Source of the DNA: Hyparrhenia diplandra
Taxonomy: Eukaryota > Streptophyta > Magnoliopsida > Poales > Poaceae
Length of the DNA stretch: 64,000 bases
Assembly (NCBI GenBank): GCA_015847255.1
Contig: JADLZK010010869.1
Coordinates: forward strand, 372,001 to 436,000
Direction of reading: 5' to 3'
The notes under the pieces were generated by a model, which did not search any database, was not told where the DNA came from, and saw only the letters and a program-made list of their open reading frames with translations. Of this stretch, positions 33,357 through 43,809 are shown in pieces. Position 1 is the stretch's first letter, and every line of letters begins with the position of its first letter. Position numbers and translations under genes: made by a program.

Positions 33357-33633
33357 TGAAATTACATTGACTCTTCAAAAATAATTTCTTCTCTCATTGT
33401 TTGTTGAGTGCTCTATCTTTGTTTCCTCCGCAGATCGTCATTATTCTCCCTCGCTTGCTATTGACACGGCTAGAGATCCGTTGTTTTGAATATTTGGAAT
33501 GTTGTTTGCAACTGAAGCTTCGGGAGGTTGGTTTTGTACTTGTCCCCATTGTGGCGGAGCTATTGCCAAGGGTTGGCAATTGTAGATCGGTGGTGGTCCC
33601 GGCAACATTTGCTTGTTGTAACTTGGATCATAA

Positions 33634-34546
33634 CACTACTACAAGATTGATTTTTGCGAGGTGTAGTTTTTTTATTTTACGTGGCGGGCATTTCAAAACC
33701 GCCTCGTAAAATAGCTAGCCTGGCAGCCCCCGGCCAGTGGAAAAACCGCCATGGTTAATGGATTAACCATGGAGGGCTTTGTAAAATAACCGCCACGGTA
33801 AATAAAGCCCAAACGCCCAGCCCAATAAGCCCATATAAGCCCACTATAGCCTCGAAGTATAAAAGGAACATCACCTCTAACCCTAACCATCTCTTCTCTG
33901 CTCCCATCTCCAGTCCCGATCTCCCCACTCTCTGCTCCCATCTCCTATCTCCTCGTGATGCCCGACTCTCCCTCTCTCGATCTCGCGAGGCACAGCGACG
34001 GCGGGGCAAGGGCAAGGCCGGCGGGATCCGGCTGCGGTTGCGGCGGAGCAGAGCGAGCAGCGGCGCCCGGCGAGGCCGGCGGCGAGCGGAGCGCGGCGCG
34101 CGGATCCGGCGGCGAGCGGAGCCGCCCGGGGCGGCGACCTCCTTCCCTAGCGCGGGGCGACGGCGGGCGAGGGCCGGCCCCGCAGGCTGGCTGGAAGAGC
34201 GGCGGCCACCAGATCGGCTCGGCAGCGGCGACGAGCGAGGAGGTGCGTAGCGTGGCGAGGTGCGCCCGCGTGCGAGGAGGTGCTCGTCGCCCGACGCGGC
34301 AAAGCCGACCTCGACCGTAAGCGAAACCCCTATCGGGCCCGGTGGCCTAGATCTGGGCCCGGTGGCCTAGATCACGGGCCCGTTAGGTTTCGGATCGGGT
34401 TTTTCATTTTTTATTATTAACCATGGAGGGCATTTTGACCGCCACGGAAAATCGGCATTTTCCGTGACCCTTCGTTGGTGGCGGTTATAAAAACCGCCAC
34501 GTAAAATCTGTTTTGACCGCCACATAAAATTGTTTATGTAGTAGTG
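33634..34546. mobile_element. CACTA element with a GC-rich internal segment and its own TATA box
   Basis: Ends are CACTACTACAAGATTG and, reversed, CACTACTACATAAACAAT. The 3-bp duplication TAA is perfect (33631-33633, 34547-34549). Subterminal repeats of the type CCGCCACGTAAAAT occur at both sides. The interior from 33950 to 34330 is very GC-rich and is preceded by GTATAAAAGG near 33857 and a CCCTAACC leader. This suggests a captured gene 5' end, with a 121-residue Gly/Arg-rich frame at 33955-34320. There is no transposase. Confidence 0.9.
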
Positions 34547-35920
34547 TAATATGCCCGATTGTGAGATGAACTAGCTTCAGATAGAAAATTTATTGATCTT
34601 TGGCTTTCCAACAGTTTGCTTTCTTGTTGTACTTGTTCTATGCTTTTCTTCATCATGGGACACATCTTAGAGGTGTGGCCAGCCCCTTTGCCATGAACAA
34701 TGCAATACATTTCCTCGGGTTTCAACATTCTTCTTTCTCCAAATCTTGCATGGTTGAAGCCCCTTTGTTTGGCTATGATTGAAGTTTTCTGTTGTTATAC
34801 CGGGCTTCACTGGTTGTTTGGTGCCCGGATGTTGTCTCCGCTTTGCTCATTGTTGATTTGATTGATGCGAAGTGGTGGCCGGTATTGGTATTGTCTTCGC
34901 ACAAAATTTTGTGGTTTGAATCGATTGTTTGGCTTCGGCTTGGTTTTTTCGGGCATTTTTCTTCAATCTTCTTTCTATAGTCGTCATCCGATCTTGCATA
35001 TTTCTGAAATTCTTCGTGTAGTTGAGCAACGGTTGTTGGTCTTTCTCTTTTCAAATGCGAAGACAACTGTTCGGCTCACGAGTCCTCTAGTTGCGGCGAT
35101 TATGACGACTTCGTCGATATGTTAGGGATCCGAGTCTTCATTTGTATGAATCTCTTGTAATATTGGATTATTGGTTCTTTTGGGTATTGCTTGATATCGA
35201 ATAGGTCATCGCTTGTGAGACCTGTGTGCTGGAATCCTTGAAAGTCGACTAGCAAAGTTGTTCTTAATTGTTCTCAACTTTTTAATGATCTTGGTTTTAA
35301 GCGAAGAGTACCATTTTTGGGTTGATCCTTTCATTGCCATGATAAGTGCCTTTGCTAGTGTTTTATCATCTCCTCTCCCTGATTCAACAGCTGCTTTGAA
35401 GCTCATCAAGAACTGTCTTGGATCTGTCACGCCTTCATATGTTGGTATGACATTGAACTTGAACCCTTTCAGCCATTTTGCCATTTGTAGATCTACTAAA
35501 AATGGAGAATCTGGGTTGATTGTGATTATTGCCTTTTCTTTGTCTTGGTCGGTCTTGTTTGCTGTGAATAACAGTGTTGTTTGTGGTGATGACTTCGTCT
35601 TCTTGAGTCATTAGTTCTTCATTTAATCTTCTTATCTTCGCTTCGGCTTCCTCTATTCTTTGCTTCAATGTCTTCTCTCTAGTTTTGGCTTTGCAAGACT
35701 CAAGCTCTTTCTGTTTTTTTGTTTAATTCTTCTTCTAACTCTTGTAGTTTTCTTGCTTGTTCGCTTTGAGTGTCTTGAGGATGACTTCTCTGGACACATT
35801 GTCTTCGCTTGTCCTTGGTACTTTGTAACTCCTGCTGTTTTTTCTCCGTCGATGCTTGCCAACTTGTTCTTTGGAGGTCTTCCCATGTTTCTTGATGGTC
35901 GTGGGGTAGATCGTTGCTCA
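34547..35920 (-). pseudogene. gag: Gag remnant, Tat-type gypsy
   Basis: Minus-strand frames cover the gag: FKFNVIPTYEGVTDPRQFL near 35440, ALIMAMKGSTQKWYSSL, a FASRL stretch, and a zinc-knuckle-like CIVHGKGAGHTSKMCP near 34690. An N-terminal coiled region rich in Glu/Lys/Gln precedes it (35660-35920). Several frameshifts separate the parts. Confidence 0.85.
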
Positions 35921-35922
35921 CA

Positions 35923-35938
35923 CAAACGGTGGGCGCCA
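35923..35938 (-). other. Primer-binding site
   Basis: Minus strand TGGCGCCCACCGTTTG lies three bases after the 5' LTR. The TGGCGCC start is usual for Tat-lineage elements. Confidence 0.8.
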
Positions 35939-35941
35939 AGA

Positions 35942-36380
35942 TGTTGGGTGATTGCTCAACACAACACTTTATATTGATGATGATATGGTTTACAAAGTGG
36001 TCATTCAACATGGCCGTCGGGGGGGTATTTATTATAGGCCCCCCTAACTTCGTAGTGGTACAAAAATTACAGGAACTATGAAGTGAATCTCTACAATCTA
36101 TCTGTCTTCGCGAAGTTCCTTTCTCTGTCTTTGTGATGTTTTTCCTTGATCTCCTTTATTGTCCATTTGTAACTTCCCAAGCGAAGCCGTTGTCACTATC
36201 TTCGCTTTGAAAACCTGATCCTGTGTCCTTCATTCGACTTTGGTTATATCTCTACGGCCAAGCCTTGCGAAGCCACCCTCTACACTTTACTCTTTCTTGC
36301 TTTTACGTGATTGCTCGGAATGTCATGCAAGTCCAAAGTTTGGGATGAAAGTTTATGAAAATCAAAGTTAGGATCCAACA
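35942..36380 (-). repeat. 5' LTR of the Tat-type element
   Basis: A 439-bp LTR, TGTTGGATCCTAAC to ATCACCCAACA on the minus strand, next to the primer-binding site. The first part matches the remnant at 31723-31935. Confidence 0.92.
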
Positions 36381-36480
36381 GTAGCCGTTAGGCACCAACC
36401 GGACTAATACATTCTTTAGTCGCAGACTCAAAAATGGCGGGACTAAAGATCTGGGACGAAAAGTCTGTTATTTACTAGTG

Positions 36481-36997
36481 TTATATATCTTTTAGCATTC
36501 GTTGTTTTGTCTTTGGTCCTCTAATGAATGTGGATGTGAAAATAGACACCGTGCAGTAGTAAAGTACCGTGCATGAATTAAGCTGGTGTCGATGTTCCAA
36601 CATATGCTTCATTGTAACATGAGTAGGTGATGGGTTCAGGATTTTTAGATTGATTGAATGTGTTAAAAAAATTAACAACCTAAACTACTTAGTTATAGCA
36701 CCAGCACCATAACACATAATTAAGTATTATTTCATATAAAGCACGTGTATGTAGACCTATAGTAAATGTTATGTTTTAATACTATACTAGCCAAAGCCTC
36801 TTTTCGCACGGGTAGATATAATTGTTAAGAGAATATAATAAGAGACTAGAATTGTGGCTTATATACACGTATTATACACTTCACTGAGATTTTACGGTGT
36901 GTGTGAACATATAAAGCTACAGTAAGCATATAGGTGAAGTAACAGGGTAAAGTATAATTATAGGCAAAAACGTGAGGCCTAGCCATCGCTGGGCTAT
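36481..36997. other. Spacer starting with a copy of 31050-31160
   Basis: About 110 bases at 36483-36595 (TTTGTCTTTGGTCCTCTAAT and neighbours) repeat 31050-31160 in the same orientation with few changes. The rest is AT-rich. A weak Helitron-like 3' end (CTAG with a CCCGTGCG upstream, minus strand) lies near 36787 but has no good hairpin. Confidence 0.5.
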
Positions 36998-37550
36998 CAC
37001 TAGTACATGATTTGTTTTGCGTGACACACCTTATAAAATTAGTCCGTGATGGGCACATCTTTTGCCCGCCACCGGCCAGCCGAGCGCCGGACTGTCACGA
37101 GCATTGTAACTTGCACGCCAGAGTTAATTTCTATTTTTGTCGTAGGCATTCTAACGTGCCCGCCACGATAAATCGATTTCCCGTGGCGGACACTTTAATA
37201 GGACTGCCATGAAAAAAAAAGCCAAGGCCCAATGAGCCCGGGCAAGGCCCGATAGCCGTCTCCATCTCACTCTCTCCGTCTCCCCACTCAGCACAATGGC
37301 GGTCGCACCCTCTTCCCTCTCCACTCAAGACGGACTCCCTCGTGACTCCTCCAACACGGTTGCACCCTCTTCCCACGCCCCACTTTCTCTCCCCTGCCCC
37401 TACTCCCTCCGGCACTACTCTCTCCACCCGCGAGCCACATGATAGTGCTCGCCCTCCCCCGCCCTCCGGCTATCACGTGCGAAGTGGGCCAGCCATGGAA
37501 GGGCTAGAGGGACCCAACCGGCAGCGGCCGACCCAAGGAAGGCGCGCGGG

Positions 37551-38803
37551 TGTTGGTATAAATTAACGAGACAGAAAAATCCGCAAGCGCGCACGGATAC
37601 CGATGTAGCTTTCACGAGAGTATTCCAAGGTATCGATTTCCACGGGGAACGTGAAGTGTACTAGAGGAATTAGGATCGTCCTAGAAAAGATAGATAAAAT
37701 GGGTAGAGAGGATTTTGGTTTTCTAAGTTGTTTTATCTAATTTAAGGCCCACTATACTTTATCTACTTCGGAGCAACAGGTCCGTTCCAACTCTCGCAAA
37801 AAAGACTGGGAAGAAAGTAGTTGGAAGAAGGCTGCCAAAAGCTCTACGAAAACACCAACCCGAACGTGGTGGATTATAAAGGCCTGACAGGGCTGTCACC
37901 CCTGGGGCTACCACAACTAACTGTGGGATTGGGCGCAACCTCGGGTAATATCTAGTCTAGACACCACGTCTACACTAAAGATTACTACTCTAATCACACG
38001 TAATAACTAGAGCACTCAATACGAGCAGAGATCCAGTAAATAATGTAAAGCAAGAACTAGAATTAAATAAATCCTTAGAAATAAATGAAGAACCGGAGAT
38101 TCTTTGAAGACGAACTAGTTCTTTGTAAGAATACAAAGTTGAAGAAGATCCGACAGGTCCGGCTCTTCAGCTCTGTCCTCTACTCTCTCCTTGATCTAGT
38201 TATAACTAGATGAACTAGATGAACTAGACAACTAGACAACTAGAGGGATCTCTCTCTTCTAATTGAAACCCTAACTTTTGCTCTGAAGAATGATAATGAA
38301 ATAATAATGAGAGATAATCCTTGGGGTCGACCCTGGGGCTGCTTATATAGTCCTTGGTGATGAACGATAGCCCTTGGATCAAACCGACCTTGGCAACGGT
38401 GTAGATACAACCTCAAGGTCGGTGGTAAACCAACCTAGAAGGCTGAGGCTGACATGTTGGCCCCACCTGGCGGCCGGCCTAGTTGGCACTGGCGGCCGCC
38501 GGGGTGGCATGCCACCTCGACCTCTGGCTCCTTCTCGGTGTCCTCCTGGTACCTTCTAGAATGTTTTAGTTCACTTTTCGGGTTGAGTTGCTTCACGGTC
38601 AAGTCTTGTCATCATATGTATTGTATATTCCGGAACTTTCTCCATCTTTCTCTGCATTTATCTGTTAAGTCCCTAAAAAGTCACAGAATACCAAAACTCG
38701 TGGAAATATATTAGTTAGACCCCTAGACTTATGTTGATCTTTAACTTGAGCCCTTATTTCATGTTAATTGACTAGTGATATTATGCTATAACAAGTGTCA
38801 ATA
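37551..38803 (-). mobile_element. Solo LTR of an Athila-like gypsy family
   Basis: A 1253-bp LTR starts TGTTGGTATAAATTAACG and ends CAAGTGTCAATA (terminal CA mutated). The perfect duplication GCGGG flanks it (37546-37550, 38804-38808). Its reverse complement aligns with the LTR at 59712-61154, through blocks such as CTAGGGCTACCACAACTA and GTCTAGACACCA and both termini. No internal region remains. Confidence 0.88.
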
Positions 38804-38808
38804 GCGGG

Positions 38809-39251
38809 CAGTAACGCGCCGCCGCCGCCTTTGCCTCGTCATCGTCGTCTCTGTCCTTGCTTCGTCATCAAGTTTGGCTTGCAAAGGTATTCCAACTCTA
38901 TAAGGAAACTTTTAGAGAGATTGCTTGGATTACAAGTACCATAAGAGGGCCATATAAATAGGGAGTATGTAATTTCATTGGGGAACAGGCAATAAAGATT
39001 AGTTACGGGTCTCTTGCTCCCTGTCACCGCCGCCGCCGCCACCGCACGCGCCGCCCTTGCCCGCGTCGTCGCCTCACCGCCTCGCTGCCAAGGGCCACCA
39101 CGCCGCCGCCGTGCCCCCGCACACCACCCCCTCTCCCTTCTTCTCCGCCGCCGGCCGCTCCTCCCACCCTCCATTGCCACCTCTGCCACCATCACCGCCG
39201 CCAAGCTCGCCGCCGATTATGTCAATCGCCGGAATCCATCCGGTTTGTGAC
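38809..39251 (+). repeat. 5' LTR, right part
   Basis: Continues the LTR begun at 37471. It has a TATA box TATAAATA at 38953-38960 and CAATAAAG near 38989, and aligns with 41340-41838, although a stretch near the centre is deleted here. Confidence 0.85.
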
Positions 39252-39291
39252 GATTGGTATCTGGAGACCGGGGCGATTCCCACCACAGATG

Positions 39292-40275
39292 GCTTCCGAG
39301 ATGCATGAGTTCACCATGGTGCTGAAGGAGCTCCTCGGCGACAATTGTGCTAAGATCGGACATTGCTTCGACAAGATCGAGTCCCGCCTTCGCCGCATGG
39401 AGCACCTCTACACCAACCCCAAGATTCAGCTACCCCCTCCGCTCCACGGCGATGATGACGACGACACTGGAGGACAGCCCGGAGGAGCCGCCGTCGTTGG
39501 CGGGGGTGCCCCCGTCCCTGCCCTAGGCGCCACCTCCACCCCCGATGACACCATCGACGACGACTCCGAGCCTACCATCCTCCGGCGGAAAGAGGGTAAC
39601 CAGTCCATATCGGGGATGACACACTAGTCATCATCGACATCGCCATCGAAAACAACTTCGGCACCGACCACTTTTTCCTCACCACCAACCCCTGCAACCG
39701 CACAGAAGTTTGACGCGGCATAGCCGGCGCCACCGCGGCGCCCCTACCTCAAGTCACCGGACCACCCACCCCCGACTATGTGGTACGCCGGAGGTCTGAT
39801 ATACGATGGTAGCGACAACCTTGACTCTAGATCAACAAGATGGAGCTACTCTTCCAGTTACAGCGCGAGATCGATCTCAAGTTCTACGCCCGGTATGCTG
39901 CTTTCGATCTAACAGGTCTTCTTGGCGTGGTGCGGTTCCACAGATCGTCCCGGGGAAGAGACCATTGGTCGAGTGAGATGTCTTCACGTGCTACCTGCGG
40001 CACGACTTCGGGCCACCCATCGACAACAACACCACAGGAGAGTTCGCGCCTCAAAGCATAGGAGGGCAAGCTGGATGACTACATCGACGCCTTCGAGGCC
40101 TATGCTACTTGCATGGACCTTGAGAGCCAGCTTGAATGCGTCAGCCTCTTCGTCGATGGCTTACGCGACACTCTTCGCCGAGTACTCAACTGGTTTGAGC
40201 CACACACGATGCATGAGGCCATTGACCTCGCGGCGTTGCTACGACGACGAGCCACTAGCAACGAGTGGCGGAGGA
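39292..40275 (+). pseudogene. gag: Gag remnant of the non-autonomous element
   Basis: It begins MASEMHEFTMVLKELLG just after the primer-binding site. A charged coiled region (CFDKIESRLRRMEHLY) is followed by an Asp/Gly/Ala-rich linker. The body of gag is recognisable at 40060-40260, KLDDYIDAFEAYATCMDLES and then VSLFVDGLRDTLRRVL, the C-terminal part of the retrotransposon gag domain. Stops and shifts separate these (39627, about 40060). A zinc knuckle is not visible. Confidence 0.7.
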
Positions 40276-40496
40276 CTTAAGCTACAACCGCGACGACAAC
40301 GTCGTCAACATCGACACCGACATCGACGTAGCTTTGGCGGATAGGGCGTCGGGCGGCCGGACCTTGCGCCTGCCATGGAGGCCATCGGCGGCCAAACAGA
40401 GGCCGACCTCCTCAAAGAACTACGCTTGGGGGCAAAAACGAACTAGGAGCTCGACATCATCACAGACGCCATAGAGCTACAGGCGACAGCACCAGA

Positions 40497-41256
40497 GTGG
40501 ACCGTCTACAACGACATTGTGAGGTACTTCCACCGCTACTATGTCCTCGTAACTTCCGAGCTACTCCAAGACCTCCTCCTCCACAATGGAGTCCCCCTAC
40601 ATGGCATCGCAGTGGGCTTCCATCTTCCGACACTTCCCCGAGTAGCGGGCATTCCCGGCAAGCATCCCGCTCATCTTTGGTGCGCCCAAGCATGAGACTA
40701 GATGACGTCATGGTGCTCCTCTTCAACGACAACGGCCGGGAGTTCCTCTGCATCGACAATGTCAACATCGACGTTGTGGATGCACCGGTGCCCCTGCTTG
40801 GGCCGCCCGTCAAGACCACCAGCGACCTCCTCTACGGCCGTCTACTTCGCCTCAGCTCGACACCGGTCGTCTCGACTCGCCACGTGTTCCGCGGCGCATC
40901 CATGCTCAAGTACACATGTTGGGCACCTATTCCTTCCAAAACCCCTAGCTACCCGCCCGGACACTTGAGCCATCGGGCATCCTCGGTGCCTCGGTCACGA
41001 GGCGGCGCATGGATGGGTCACCCCTTCATGCAGCCTCTGCTGAGCTATAAGTTCAGCATCTACTTCGGCAACCTGCACTTCGACTTCTCTTTCGACGACG
41101 AGGAAGACACAATCTACAACGACTCACACGACAAGTCGGGCTACCTCATGCTCGCCTACGGACCGGGTGTTGCGACTTCCCGATCGGCATCGCTCACGGT
41201 CCCACCTAGTGGGTTGGCGGCCCGTGGACGCGCCGCCTCGTCGAACGGTGGGGAGA
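40497..41256 (+). CDS. Conserved 3' ORF of unknown function in non-autonomous LTR elements
   Basis: The open frame runs to 41423, but the element-specific part ends at the polypurine tract. The first 65 residues are Pro/Arg-rich. Then come VMVLLFNDNGREFLCIDNVN (about 40700-40770), a Leu-rich stretch, and FSIYFGNLHFDFSFDDEEDT (about 41050-41110). The pairs FLCIDNVNI and YFGNLHF recur as FLTVDNVHI and YIGNLHY in the interiors at 46419-47321 and 51626-52530. The order and spacing are similar. It matches no retroelement enzyme or envelope that I recognise. Confidence 0.5.
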
Positions 41257-41838
41257 TGTCACGTGCGAAGTGGGCCAGCCATGGACGGGCTAGACAGGCC
41301 CATCCGGCAGCGACCGGCCCAAGGATTGAAATGCGTCTTGGCGTGGGGCAGGCCGCACCGCCGCCTTTGCCACATCATCATCGTCTCCGTCCTTGCTTCA
41401 TCATCAAGTTTGGGTTAAATTAGGACTTTTTGTGTGCAAGGGATATTCCAACTATATAAGGAAATCTCTTACTAGGGAATAAATAGGATTGCTTGTAAAA
41501 GGTATTCCAACTCTAAGAAAACCTTTAGAGAGATTGCTTGGATTACAAGTCCCATAGGAGGGCCATATAAATAGGGAGTGTGTAATCTCTTGGGGAACAA
41601 GCAATAAAGATTAGTTCAGGTCTCTTGTTCCCTGTCACCGCCGCCGAGACCGCACGCGCCGTCCCTGCCCACTTGCCGCGCCACCGCCTCACCGCCAAGG
41701 GCGGCCCAACGCGCGTCGCCCGCGCGCTACCACCCCCTCTTCCTTCTTCTCCCTCCACCGCCGCCTCCGCCACCGTCGCCGCCGCCAAGCTCGCCGCTGA
41801 TCGTGTCACACTCATTGGAATCCATCCGGATTGTGACA
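41257..41838 (+). repeat. 3' LTR
   Basis: A 582-bp LTR, TGTCACGTGCG to GTGACA, with TATAAATA at 41566-41573 and CAATAAAG near 41602. The AAGGAATAAATAGG and TTCCAACT blocks are shared with the LTRs at 11239, 43810 and 49027, so all belong to one wider family. Confidence 0.9.
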
Positions 41839-42620
41839 TCGACCCTCTCTCCCTCACACGGTGGTGAGCTCCTTGGCCGGCGGTGTGGCGTCCAGCGCGC
41901 CGCCACCGGCTCATGTTTTTCGGGCGCCCGCGAGCTACCTCAATGGCGGCTTAGAGCATGGGGCGTGTGGCCACGACATGGAGGAGGTCCGGATCCTTGA
42001 TATGGAGGAGGTAGCTGCGGCTATCCCTCACGTCCACTTCACCTCGCCTCGCTCCTCTCTCCCTCACTCTCTTTTTCCCCGGATCTGGTGGTGTTAGAGA
42101 ATTTGGCGATTGCGTGGAGGTGCATGTGTCGGAGGATTCGGCCATGACCGGATCTAGCAAGAAGGAGGTCGGCCATGAACGGGTGCGTCTTGGAGGAGTC
42201 CATTTGCGCCTGGATCGGCGATAGTGATGGTCAACATCCACAGCACGCGCTGGCCTAGGGCGAAGCCATGTTGTGGTCTATGGGTGCCCAGGCACCCACA
42301 AATAATTAAAAAATCCTTTTTAAGAACAAATTTTCACCATCGTTATAGATTAACTTTTCACACCTACAAGAGAAAGGCACCCCCTCTAACTTAGTCTAGC
42401 TTCGCAACTAGCGCCGGCAGTTTAGACCCCTCTACTGGGCTATGAATGGGCTCACTGGAGGCTCAGGAATGTGCTCACCGGTGGGCTCATCGATTTTTGT
42501 ACATTGTGGCAGGCACTGTCGACCGCCGCGTTAATTTTTGCATTAACCGTGACCATGCATTCATGACGGGCGCGTTTGCCTGCCATGCAAAATCATTTCG
42601 CCCTCCACGCAAAAGATTTA

Positions 42621-43008
42621 CCGTCGCCGCCTATTCACCCTCGCGCCAAAAAGAAATAGTCGCACTCAGCAAGCGCCCGAGCAGGAAAAATACCGTCGCA
42701 ATGCAATGATAAACTCCCAAACGCAGAGCACCATCCAGCCCAAAAGATTCGCATGCATACAACGAAAAAATCCCGCCGCTCGTGCAACGAAAAGATCTCG
42801 CGCCAGTGTCTGCGGGGCTGTTTGGATTGCACCCCTGGAATAATTTGCCTGGACTGGTAGGTGACTGGGCCAGCAAGGATGCCCTCCGCCAGGCGATCGA
42901 AAAACGAAGCGCCTGGGGTGCGCCAGATGTTGCCTGGGCTAATTAGTATTGAACCGTAACAACTGCAGTCTCTTCGCTTCTTATTCTTTTTTGTTCCTTG
43001 TTATTATA
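42621..43008. other. Spacer, no gene seen
   Basis: Mixed-composition DNA without a domain, tandem repeat or clear transposon terminus. Confidence 0.4.
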
Positions 43009-43745
43009 CTAGCAAATATGTCCGTGCGCGTTGCAACGGGTGCAACGTCGATAGCAAATCTATTTTGAATAAATTTTAAAGATAAATATCTACATATACA
43101 TATGTATTTAAATCCATGCATTTCGATGAAGCCAGAACGATCTACAACTTAGTAAATAGTTTATTTATTTTATGATAGCCATGACATCCATAATCTCAGT
43201 ATTATGTTGACAACAATACAACAATATCCTATTAATCTTGTATTTTTGTCAAATTTTAGTACAGTATCTCTATAGATTTTCTCTTGTTGCAAAGAAAAAA
43301 AAAATATTTAGATTTCAATATGTCATAACTTTCATTTTAGTTCTATACATGTGTCAATTAAATATCTAATTGCATGAGTTTTTTTTTTGAGATACACAAG
43401 TACAACACGGACGCTCACAACACGCACGCACACTCACCCCTATGAACACACGTAGCAAACCCTACCCCTATGAGCACGTTCGAAGGACTTAGCACCCGGC
43501 AGATCTGGAGATTCCCGAAGTCACCATTGGCGCCTCGTCGTCGCCGACGGAACGCCGCTACCACTTAATGCATAACGCCGGTAAATCATGGGAAATCGGG
43601 GAAAAAGCTGCGAGCACCGGGGAGTTTTTGGTGCCAAAAAATGATATTATTATTGTGTGCAAGAAATTACTTTCCATCATGTCAATAACAAAATATTTGG
43701 TTGCTATAGATATATAGATATAGATAGCTGGTATTTCCGTATAGA
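43009..43745 (-). mobile_element. Small non-autonomous Helitron
   Basis: On the minus strand it starts A|TCTATACGGAAATACC and ends with a CCGTTGCAACGCGCACGG hairpin, then ACATATTTG, then CTAG|T. It sits between host A and T, as Helitrons do. It carries no helicase. A retroposon tail is nested in it. Confidence 0.75.
43381..43610 (-). mobile_element. Non-LTR retroposon 3' end with A-tail
   Basis: On the minus strand the stretch ends in GTGTATCTC followed by ten A. Upstream it carries the CTCATAGGGGTAGGG and TTCATAGGGGTGAGTGTG motifs that I associate with 3' ends of grass non-LTR retroposons. No target duplication was found. Confidence 0.5.
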
Positions 43746-43809
43746 TAACAAAATAAAAATTATGTGCTGATTTGACCGCATTTGTTTTCCATAATAATCG
43801 GACCTATAG
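43746..43809. repeat. First unit of a 70-bp tandem repeat
   Basis: The unit TAACAAA...CGCATTTGTTTTCCAT...CGGACCTATA is found here and again at 45219-45290, with a partial third unit after it. A solo LTR interrupts the array. Confidence 0.75.

Larger units (their letters stand above)
31723..36380 (-). mobile_element. Tat-type Ty3/gypsy element, truncated
   Basis: It is bounded by TGTTGGGTGATT and GGATCCAACA and flanked by the perfect duplication GTAGC (31718-31722, 36381-36385). On the minus strand the order is 5' LTR, primer-binding site, gag, protease, reverse transcriptase, then a deletion that removed RNase H, integrase and most of the 3' LTR. The gag style (FNVIPTYEGVTDPRQFL) and the protease LVDGGSSTDILF place it with RIRE2/Tat-like elements. 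A CACTA element sits inside it (33634-34546). Confidence 0.92.
31515..36480. mobile_element. CACTA remnant, interrupted by a gypsy element
   Basis: The right end TTTACTAGTG at 36471-36480, reversed, gives CACTAGTAAATAACAGAC. Both arms (31515-31722 and 36381-36480) carry the motif of CACTA relatives with CCCGGTT and GGGACTAAAG. The left terminal repeat is not visible. The two arms are separated by the gypsy element at 31723-36380. Confidence 0.55.
37471..41838 (+). mobile_element. Non-autonomous LTR retrotransposon with gag and an unknown 3' ORF
   Basis: The 5' LTR is 37471-37550 plus 38809-39251, interrupted by a solo LTR; the 3' LTR is 41257-41838. The LTR starts TGTCACGTGCG (TA in the 5' copy) and ends GACA. 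A primer-binding site TGGTATCTGGAGACC lies at 39255-39269 and a purine run GGTGGGGAGA lies before the 3' LTR. The 2 kb interior encodes a gag remnant and a 3' frame but no RT or integrase. The bases flanking the element (CCGGC, TCGAC) do not match, so the duplication is lost or the ends were rearranged. Confidence 0.85.
36998..42620. mobile_element. CACTA-like arms around an LTR element
   Basis: The left arm starts CACTAGTACATGATTTG and has subterminal repeats like those of the CACTA at 33634 (GCCCGCCACGATAAAT, CGTGGCGG). The right side (about 42510-42620) has similar inverted motifs (CCGCCGCGTTAA, TGCCATGCAAAA). No clean right terminus or duplication was found, so the outer boundary is uncertain. 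GC-rich leader-like sequence lies on both sides of the inserted LTR element. Confidence 0.45.

Noticed and set aside
36785..36820. Another Helitron 3' end
   Set aside because: CTAG and a CCCGTGCG motif are present but no hairpin forms and no 5' end was found.
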